Source: Bacteroidales bacterium
Lineage (GTDB): Bacteria > Bacteroidota > Bacteroidia > Bacteroidales > P3
Direction: 5' to 3'
Assembly (NCBI GenBank): GCA_017616895.1
Contig: JAFZXE010000026.1
Coordinates: 62,001-126,000 of the forward strand
Length of the DNA: 64,000 nucleotides
Both the position numbers and the translations under genes were made by a program. Positions 58,376 through 64,000 of this stretch are shown one piece after another; position 1 is the stretch's first letter, and each line of letters begins with the position of its first letter. The notes under the pieces are model-generated. The model was not told where the DNA came from. It worked only from the letters and a program-made list of their open reading frames with translations, and did no database searches.

Positions 58376-59419
58376 ATGAAGCGATTTACAAGTCTAAGCA
58401 TATACACTCTTTTCCTTTTCGCATTCCTTGCCTACACCCTCGGCGCCGAGGCGCAGAACGTCAATCCGCGTGCCAAGAAAACCGAAGTCAAGGTCAACGA
58501 GATGGATGTGATATACGAAGATGAAGACTATGAGGACCTGATGATTGACGAGCGCTCGCAGGAAGAGTTCTCCAAGCAGACCGTCCCTAACCTCTTGACT
58601 CCGCCTCCGTTGCGATACGAAGACGACTACGACCCCGTCAAGCCCCTTACGCTTCAGGAAAGCGAGGACGAGGGTGCCGATAACGAGGAAGACATCCTCA
58701 TCGCTGGTTTCGACTCCAGCATGATTCACTATCCCAAGAAGGAGTTCCTCGCCGGCGAGGAGGTGAAAATCACGCTGGTCGATGCCAAGCACAAGTTCGT
58801 CTTCCCAACTCCCTACGAAGCCCGTGCCACCTCCCACTTCGGTCCGCGTCGCCGCCGTTTCCACTACGGTGTCGATCTCGCGCAGCCCACGGGTAAGGAC
58901 ATCTATGCCGCTTTCGACGGCGTCGTGCGCGTCTCCAAATACAACAAGTCCTACGGCAACCTCATCGTCATTCACCACGACAACGGTCTCGAGACCTACT
59001 ACGCCCACCTCTCGCAGCGCTACGCCAGGGTCGGCATGCAGGTCAAGGCCGGCGATGTCATAGGCCTATGCGGCAACACCGGGCGCAGCTACGGAAGCCA
59101 CCTCCACTTCGAGATTCGTTACATGGGCAACGCCATGAACCCCGAGCATGTGATTGACTGCACCAACCACAAGCTCATCTCCAACGAGCTTACCCTCACG
59201 CAGAACTCCTTCCGCAAGGTCGGCGACTCCCGCAGGGGTGGCAGCGGCAGCGGTGCTGCCGTCTCGAGCAGTGGCGCTCAGTACCACAAAGTCCGTTCCG
59301 GCGACACCCTCGGCAAAATCGCCGCACGTTATCACACCTCCGTGCGTCGCCTCTGCCAGCTCAACGGCATCAAACAGACAACCACCCTCAGCATCGGACG
59401 CCGACTGAGAGTCAGATAG
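58376..59419 (+). CDS. M23-family peptidase with C-terminal LysM domain
   Basis: A 347-residue exported peptidoglycan hydrolase. Signal peptide 1-25 (LFAFLAYTLGAEAQ) from the ATG at 58376. An acidic linker covers 30-130. The M23 (LytM) domain lies at 140-275: SHFGPRRRRFHYGVDLAQPT with the zinc HxxxD site, YYAHLSQRYARVGMQV, GNTGRSYGSHLHFEIR with HxH. All zinc ligands are present, so it should be active. A LysM repeat ends the protein (HKVRSGDTLGKIAARYHTSV). It precedes trmD by 12 bp. Confidence 0.9.
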   Translation: MKRFTSLSIYTLFLFAFLAYTLGAEAQNVNPRAKKTEVKVNEMDVIYEDEDYEDLMIDERSQEEFSKQTVPNLLTPPPLRYEDDYDPVKPLTLQESEDEGADNEEDILIAGFDSSMIHYPKKEFLAGEEVKITLVDAKHKFVFPTPYEARATSHFGPRRRRFHYGVDLAQPTGKDIYAAFDGVVRVSKYNKSYGNLIVIHHDNGLETYYAHLSQRYARVGMQVKAGDVIGLCGNTGRSYGSHLHFEIRYMGNAMNPEHVIDCTNHKLISNELTLTQNSFRKVGDSRRGGSGSGAAVSSSGAQYHKVRSGDTLGKIAARYHTSVRRLCQLNGIKQTTTLSIGRRLRVR

Positions 59420-59431
59420 GAGCCCACCGCC

Positions 59432-60109
59432 ATGCGTATCGATATTCTCACCCTGTTCCCCGCCACGATGTCGATGTTCTTCGAAGAGTCGATACTCGCC
59501 AGAGCGCAGAAAAAGGGCTTGGCCGAAATCGTCCTCCACGACCTTCACGACTATTCGCTCACCCGCTACGGAAGCGTTGACGACTACCCCTACGGTGGTG
59601 GCGCGGGCATGGTTATGTGTGTCGAGCCGTTGGCCAACTGCATCGAAGAGCTCCAATCCCAGCGCCGCTACGACGAAGTCATCTATACCGCCCCCGACGG
59701 GCAGCAGCTCTCCCAGCCGCTCTCCAACACCCTCTCGCTCAAGCAGAACCTCATGATACTCTGCGGTCACTACAAAGGCGTCGATGAGCGCATCCGCGAG
59801 CATTTCATAACCATGGAAATCTCCATCGGCGACTATGTCCTCAGCGGTGGCGAACTGGCGGCTGCGGTGATTTCCGATGCCGTCGTGCGACTCATCCCTG
59901 GCGTGCTCGGCGACGAGCAGTCGGCTCTCTCCGACTCCTTCCAGGACGGCTTGGTGGCTCCGCCCGAATACACTCGCCCCGTCGATTTCCGCGGTTGGCG
60001 CGTGCCCGATGTGCTTCTTTCGGGCGACCACAAGAAGATTGCCCAATGGCGCTACGACCAAGCCGTCGAGCGCACCCGTCAGCGCCGTCCCAACATGCTT
60101 GACGACTAA
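59432..60109 (+). CDS. trmD: tRNA (guanine37-N1)-methyltransferase
   Basis: SPOUT enzyme making m1G37 in tRNAs to prevent frameshifting. The 225-residue sequence has [45 protein letters not shown], and the knot region [20 protein letters not shown] followed by [18 protein letters not shown], with the C-terminal [11 protein letters not shown]. Coding bias is strongly C-ending. Confidence 0.96.
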   Translation: MRIDILTLFPATMSMFFEESILARAQKKGLAEIVLHDLHDYSLTRYGSVDDYPYGGGAGMVMCVEPLANCIEELQSQRRYDEVIYTAPDGQQLSQPLSNTLSLKQNLMILCGHYKGVDERIREHFITMEISIGDYVLSGGELAAAVISDAVVRLIPGVLGDEQSALSDSFQDGLVAPPEYTRPVDFRGWRVPDVLLSGDHKKIAQWRYDQAVERTRQRRPNMLDD

Positions 60110-60171
60110 CCCACCCCCGTTAATTATCAACATAATGCGTCCTGATTCATTTCAAGTCGCAAAAAGTTCGT

Positions 60172-60179
60172 ATTTTTGC
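60172..60179 (+). promoter_or_regulatory. -7 box for pyrH
   Basis: TATTTTTG, 27 nt before the pyrH ATG. Confidence 0.55.
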
Positions 60180-60206
60180 ACCCCATAAATTATAAAAACT
60201 CTCAAG

Positions 60207-60917
60207 ATGAAATACAACAGGGTTTTGCTGAAACTCAGCGGCGAGTCGCTGATGGGCGACCAAGGCTACGGCATCTCGCCCAAGATGCTTGAACAATATG
60301 CCACCGACATCCGCGATGCGGTTCATGCCGGCGTCGAAATCGCCATCGTCATCGGCGGCGGTAATATCTTCCGCGGTCTCAGCGGAGCCGCCCAGGGGCT
60401 CGACCGTGTCCAGGGCGACTACATGGGCATGCTCGCCACCCTTATCAACAGCATGGCCTTGCAGGCAGAACTCGAGCGTCAAGGCCTTAAGACCGAGCTC
60501 CTCGGAGGCTTGCAGATAGAGCCGATATGCAAAGCCATGTCCCGCCGTCGTGCCATCGAGGCGATGAAAGAGGGCAGGGTAGTGATTATCGGCGGCGGCA
60601 GCGGCAACCCCTTCTTCACCACCGACACCGCATCCGCGCTCCGTGCTGTCGAAATCAAAGCCGACGCCATTCTCAAGGGTACCCGTGTTGACGGCATCTA
60701 CACCGCCGACCCCGAGAAAGACCCCTCCGCCACCAAATACGAGCACCTCACTTTCCAGGAAGCCCTTACCAAGCACCTCAAGGTTATGGATCTCACCGCC
60801 TTCGCCCTCTGCGAGGAGAACAAGCTGCCCATCTATGTCTTCGACATGAACAAGCCAGGCAACCTCCTCAAAGTCGTCAAAGGAGACAACATCGGCACCG
60901 AAGTCAACATCAATTAA
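60207..60917 (+). CDS. pyrH: UMP kinase
   Basis: Hexameric amino-acid-kinase-fold UMP kinase, UMP + ATP to UDP. The 236 residues show RVLLKLSGESLMGDQGYGIS, IVIGGGNIFRGLSGAAQG, DYMGMLATLINSMALQ, GGSGNPFFTTDTASALRA and KGTRVDGIYTADPEKDPSA. frr follows after 84 bp, the usual pyrH-frr order. Confidence 0.96.
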   Translation: MKYNRVLLKLSGESLMGDQGYGISPKMLEQYATDIRDAVHAGVEIAIVIGGGNIFRGLSGAAQGLDRVQGDYMGMLATLINSMALQAELERQGLKTELLGGLQIEPICKAMSRRRAIEAMKEGRVVIIGGGSGNPFFTTDTASALRAVEIKADAILKGTRVDGIYTADPEKDPSATKYEHLTFQEALTKHLKVMDLTAFALCEENKLPIYVFDMNKPGNLLKVVKGDNIGTEVNIN

Positions 60918-60927
60918 AAAAACCAAA

Positions 60928-60999
60928 CATAAAACCTATCAACATAAAACCTATCAACCTATCAACATATCAACAGTAAACATATCAACGATTAACATA
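60928..60999. repeat. Short imperfect repeats between pyrH and frr
   Basis: The octamer YTATCAAC or ATATCAAC occurs six times, including two copies of ATAAAACCTATCAAC. Non-coding AT-rich spacer. Confidence 0.75.
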
Positions 61000-61001
61000 T
61001 C

Positions 61002-61565
61002 ATGAACGATTTATCAAAAGCTTGTCTTGACGAAGCCCGCACAAGTATGCAGGGTGCAATCAATTTTTTAAACAAGGAACTGGGCAAAATACGCGCCAGC
61101 AAAGCCAATCCCGCTATGTTGGACGGCGTGAAAGTTGACTACTACGGCACCCCCACAGAGATTAGCCAGGTCGCCAACATCAACACCCCCGACCCCCGCA
61201 ATATCATCATCCAGCCCTGGGAGAAAACTCTCGTGGGTGCCATCAACAAGGCTATCCTCGACGCCAACCTCGGCTTCACACCCCGTCACGAAGGCGACAT
61301 CCTCCGCATCGTCGTCCCTCCCATGACCGAAGAGCGCCGCAAGGAGCTGACCAAGATAGCCAAGAGCGAAGTGGAAAACGGTAAGGTGAACGTTCGCAAC
61401 GCCCGCCGCAACGTTATGGACAAAGTCAAGAAACTCAAAGACAAGTCAGTCCCCGAGGACGAGGTGAAGCAGGTGGAAAAAGAGTTGCAGGACATCACCG
61501 ACAAGTTCGTTGCCGAGTGCGACAAGATATTCGCTGCCAAGGAGAAAGAGATAATGACCGTATAA
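61002..61565 (+). CDS. frr: Ribosome recycling factor
   Basis: RRF, 187 residues, splits post-termination ribosomes with EF-G. Motifs: GKIRASKANPAMLDGVKVDYYG, EISQVANINTPDPRNIIIQP, EKTLVGAINKAILDANLG and MTEERRKELTKIAKSEVENG. Start ATG at 61002, just after the repeat spacer. Confidence 0.96.
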   Translation: MNDLSKACLDEARTSMQGAINFLNKELGKIRASKANPAMLDGVKVDYYGTPTEISQVANINTPDPRNIIIQPWEKTLVGAINKAILDANLGFTPRHEGDILRIVVPPMTEERRKELTKIAKSEVENGKVNVRNARRNVMDKVKKLKDKSVPEDEVKQVEKELQDITDKFVAECDKIFAAKEKEIMTV

Positions 61566-61642
61566 ACCTCTCCGAGCCTGCCTGGCCTGTGACGAGGCAT
61601 CCCCACAATAACGTATCTCAATAATTCGAACACCGCGACGTA

Positions 61643-62479
61643 ATGGAAGAGGCATTGGGAGAACTCGACACGCTGTATCCTTATGGCAGTGTTCTGGTTT
61701 GTGAAGACTCGATATCTTACGGCAGTGTTCTGTTTTGCGAGGACTCTATCTTCAAGGCGCCTGAACAGTCCGAGCTGCCTTATCATAAAAGTCTTTTCAC
61801 CGGCCATGAGTTGCAGGTGAAGCACCGCGATGCCCTCGCCCGCACAAGTACCGACGACGGGGGCTTTGTGTTTGCCGTGTGCGTCGTGCTGACCATACTC
61901 ATGCTCATATTTACAATCTTGCGTCGCCTGACAGTGAAGAATGTACTGCTGTCGTCTTTCAGCGACCGTCACATGAATGTGCTGATAAGGGACAGTGGTG
62001 TGAAGAACGACCTATCGCTGTTTGCCATACCGCTGATATATTATGCCTCGTTGGGAACGGCTGCTTACGTGGCACTCCACGACATGTTAGGCGAGCAGAT
62101 ATACGGTTATGCCGATATGGCTCTGTTTACGGGGTTTCTGCTTTTGTTCAGTTTTTTGAGGCACATGCTTATCAAGATGCTCGGGGTGGCATGTGACGAG
62201 CGCGAGACCGTGAAACTTTATACCGTAGCGGCTAATCTATTTCAGATGATAGGCACAACGTTGGTTATACCCGCCACTGTATTGGCTGGATATGTGGATG
62301 TTGTTTTCGTTTGGGTGGTGGTGGCGATAGTGGGCGTGGTGTTTGTCATGCGTCTCGGAAGGGGTCTTGCAATGGTTATGTCTCGGTCGCGTGGCTCCAA
62401 ATTATATTTATTTTACTACCTTTGCATCGTCGAAGTAGTACCGATATTGATAGTGATAAAGCTTATAAGTCAACTGTAA
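61643..62479 (+). CDS. DUF4271 membrane protein
   Basis: A 278-residue inner-membrane protein of the DUF4271 family, usually encoded beside hemD in Bacteroidota; function unknown. Seven hydrophobic segments start near residue 75 (FVFAVCVVLTILMLIFTIL). A conserved piece is FSDRHMNVLIRDSG. The cytoplasmic N-terminus carries a tandem duplication, YGSVLVCEDSI then YGSVLFCEDSI, from a 33-bp DNA repeat. It lies about 100 bp before hemD. Confidence 0.82.
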   Translation: MEEALGELDTLYPYGSVLVCEDSISYGSVLFCEDSIFKAPEQSELPYHKSLFTGHELQVKHRDALARTSTDDGGFVFAVCVVLTILMLIFTILRRLTVKNVLLSSFSDRHMNVLIRDSGVKNDLSLFAIPLIYYASLGTAAYVALHDMLGEQIYGYADMALFTGFLLLFSFLRHMLIKMLGVACDERETVKLYTVAANLFQMIGTTLVIPATVLAGYVDVVFVWVVVAIVGVVFVMRLGRGLAMVMSRSRGSKLYLFYYLCIVEVVPILIVIKLISQL

Positions 62480-62581
62480 ACCAAATATATAACACAAAAA
62501 TAGTAACGGGAATAGTGTGGGGAAAAACCGTGAAAAAGACGAAGAAAGAGCCTGCATTTTCCTAAAAAAAGCGAGTCGCCT

Positions 62582-63550
62582 GTGGCAAAGATAAAAAAAA
62601 TACTCATTTCGCAGCCAGAGCCTGCCGATATTGAGAAATCACCCTACAAAGCACTTATCAACGACTTCAACGTGAAGCTTACCTTCTACAAGTTTTTCAC
62701 CGTTGAAGGCATCAGCGTTTCGGAATTCCGCAAAAGCCGCATCCACATCCGTGAACATTCGGCTATTATACTCAACAGCAAGAATTCGGTTGACCATTTC
62801 TTCCGTATGGCCAAGGAACTTCGCGAGCCCATCCCCGAAACCATGAAATATTTCTGCACCTCCGAAGCCATCGCTTTCTATCTGCAGAACTACATCCAAT
62901 ACCGCAAGCGCAAGATATTTTTCGGCAAGCAGTTCTTCGCCGACCTTATCGACGTGATGTCCAAACACCGCGATGAGACCTACCTCTTCCCATGTTCTGA
63001 TGAGAAGCAGACCGAGTATATCAAACTCTTGGACAAAGCCAAGTTCAAATATACCAAAGCACCGATGTACCGCTCGGTGCCGCGCGACCTGTCGCATATC
63101 AACCTTGAAGACTACGACGCCGTAGCCCTTTTCTCCCCCATCGGAGTCCGTTCGCTTATCCAGAACTTCCCCAATGTCGCCGAGTCGAACATCATAATAG
63201 CTGCCTTCGGCCTTTCTACCCATGCCGCCCTCAAAGAGGCTGGCATTCCGTTGACCATCAAGGCTCCCACTCCCTCGGCTCCGTCGATGGCTATGGCCAT
63301 AGAAAACTACATACTCGGCAAGCCGCAGGACGACGTGATAGTGGTGAAACCCACAAGCCTTAAGGTTCAGCCGCGTGTTCATGGTGTGAAGACTCTCCCC
63401 GGCGGCAAGAAGGTAAAACCTGTCATTGCCAACAAGGAGAAGTACAAGCAGCGCTTGGAGCAGAAAAAGGCAGAGGCTGCCGAACGCCGTGCTGCGCGCA
63501 AGGCAGAACGCGAGCAAAAAGAGCGCGAGCAAGCCGAGGCCAAAAAGTGA
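62582..63550 (+). CDS. hemD: Uroporphyrinogen-III synthase family protein
   Basis: HemD-family protein of 322 residues; HemD would cyclise hydroxymethylbilane to uroporphyrinogen III. The start is GTG at 62582 (MAKIKKILISQPEP). The two-domain pattern is visible with LNSKNSVDHFFRMAKELREP, FCTSEAIAFYLQNYI and ALFSPIGVRSLIQNFP, then IAAFGLSTHAALKEAG. About 60 residues at the C-terminus are a Lys/Glu/Arg-rich extension (KAEAAERRAARKAEREQKER). In Bacteroidota this gene precedes rnpA; here it overlaps it by 4 bp (GTGA). No other haem gene is near, so the enzymatic role is inferred from family. Confidence 0.85.
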   Translation: MAKIKKILISQPEPADIEKSPYKALINDFNVKLTFYKFFTVEGISVSEFRKSRIHIREHSAIILNSKNSVDHFFRMAKELREPIPETMKYFCTSEAIAFYLQNYIQYRKRKIFFGKQFFADLIDVMSKHRDETYLFPCSDEKQTEYIKLLDKAKFKYTKAPMYRSVPRDLSHINLEDYDAVALFSPIGVRSLIQNFPNVAESNIIIAAFGLSTHAALKEAGIPLTIKAPTPSAPSMAMAIENYILGKPQDDVIVVKPTSLKVQPRVHGVKTLPGGKKVKPVIANKEKYKQRLEQKKAEAAERRAARKAEREQKEREQAEAKK

Positions 63551-63963
63551 ACACTCTTAGCAAATCGGAGCGGCTCAACAGCCGTAAGCAGATTTCCCTC
63601 CTCTTTTCCGAGGGGCAGGGTTTCGTGTGCTTTCCCTATAGCGTGCGATGGATGAGGGTAGGGGAGGAGCCGTCGTCTGAAATGCCGCCCGTCAGGGTGC
63701 TTGTGACCGTAACAAAACGCCGTTTCAAACATGCGGTCGATCGCAACCGTGTGAAGCGGGTTACGCGCGAGTGTTACCGCCTGCACAAGGTGGACCTTTA
63801 CCAACGTTTGTCCGAGATAGGGGCTGAGCCATTGCTTCTGTCCCTCAGCTATATCGACAGTCAGTTACCCGATTTTCACCAATCCATGAAGCGGTTCGAC
63901 ACCATCGTCGAGCGCCTGATTAAAGAATTGAGTCATGAGCCGTCTCCTGAAGACCATAAGTAA
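63547..63963 (+). CDS. rnpA: Ribonuclease P protein component
   Basis: RnpA, 138 residues, binds the RNase P RNA and helps mature tRNA 5' ends. It begins with a GTG overlapping the hemD stop. The RNR motif is visible in RFKHAVDRNRVKRVTRECYR; LLFSEGQGFVCFPYSVRWM and TVTKRRFKHA are also typical. The yidD frame starts inside its end. Confidence 0.93.
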   Translation: MNTLSKSERLNSRKQISLLFSEGQGFVCFPYSVRWMRVGEEPSSEMPPVRVLVTVTKRRFKHAVDRNRVKRVTRECYRLHKVDLYQRLSEIGAEPLLLSLSYIDSQLPDFHQSMKRFDTIVERLIKELSHEPSPEDHK

Positions 63964-64000
63964 GGCCGTTGCCAGTGTGATGCTCGGGTTGATTTGGTTC
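63935..64000 (+). CDS. yidD: YidD membrane-insertion factor, 5' part (cut by window end)
   Basis: The first 22 codons begin MSRLLKTISKAVASVMLG and continue LIWF at the edge of the window. A short basic N-terminus followed by a hydrophobic helix fits YidD, which normally follows rnpA with overlap, here 29 bp. The remainder is outside the window, so the call rests on position and the start of the sequence. Confidence 0.6.
   Translation, partial: MSRLLKTISKAVASVMLGLIWF

Overview
The window looks like a chromosomal segment of an uncultured or little-studied Bacteroidales (phylum Bacteroidota). Evidence seen in the sequence: repeated Bacteroidota-type promoters (TAnnTTTG -7 boxes about 25-80 nt upstream of genes), type IX secretion C-terminal domains, a serine palmitoyltransferase for sphingolipids, DUF4175, DUF4290, DUF4271 and DUF6266-like genes, a MurA with Asp in place of the catalytic Cys, and the Bacteroidota-style order hemD-rnpA-yidD. 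I saw no rRNA, tRNA or CRISPR array. Two perfect parS sites (24.3 and 43.0 kb) suggest the segment lies in the origin-proximal part of the chromosome.

Layout. 0-4 kb: 3' part of a tyrosine recombinase, hpf, a secreted Ser/Gly/Arg-rich protein, and rfbD/rfbC. 3.9-4.25 kb: a gene-free stretch with three arrays of 11-bp direct repeats. 4.35-12 kb: sugar nucleotidyltransferase, AddB-like nuclease, a TPR/OmpA-like lipoprotein, pssA and queA. 12-15.5 kb: an accessory islet with a DUF262-HNH endonuclease overlapping an EcoRI-type adenine methyltransferase, a strongly structured intergenic element, and a polyvalent-protein-type kinase-like gene. 15.8-19 kb: a possible small RNA, an iron/peroxide cluster (rubredoxin, ferritin, reverse rubrerythrin) and a hemerythrin-LuxR pair. 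19-25.7 kb: a leftward group DUF4175, HATPase, ybeY, mnmG. 25.7-29.1 kb: palindromic repeats, two lipoproteins, a structured ncRNA candidate with its own promoter, and a very C-rich DUF6266-like gene.

29-37 kb: short-chain dehydrogenase, then leftward GNAT-like, serine palmitoyltransferase, deoC, rpiB, and a four-gene ECF sigma / anti-sigma-like / two outer-membrane barrel operon. 37-54 kb: rightward genes with G-rich, ATA-rich coding strands: a second DUF6266-like gene, a P-domain exoprotein, nadA, a choice-of-anchor-L T9SS protein, an RluA-type synthase, a TIGR04076 gene, DUF4290-murA, purB, an MsbA-like ABC exporter, another T9SS protein, nadK and an arginase-family gene. 54-57.5 kb: a TPP riboswitch heading a thiamine uptake operon (TonB receptor, PnuT, thiamine pyrophosphokinase). 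58.1-58.26 kb: a 6S-like ncRNA with promoter and terminator. 58.4-64 kb: M23/LysM hydrolase, trmD, pyrH, frr, DUF4271, hemD, rnpA and the start of yidD.

Most genes are housekeeping. The accessory or less explained parts are the restriction-modification-like islet with its structured element, the dispersed palindromes, the arrays of 11-bp repeats with unrelated unit sequences, and three candidate non-coding RNAs with their own promoters.
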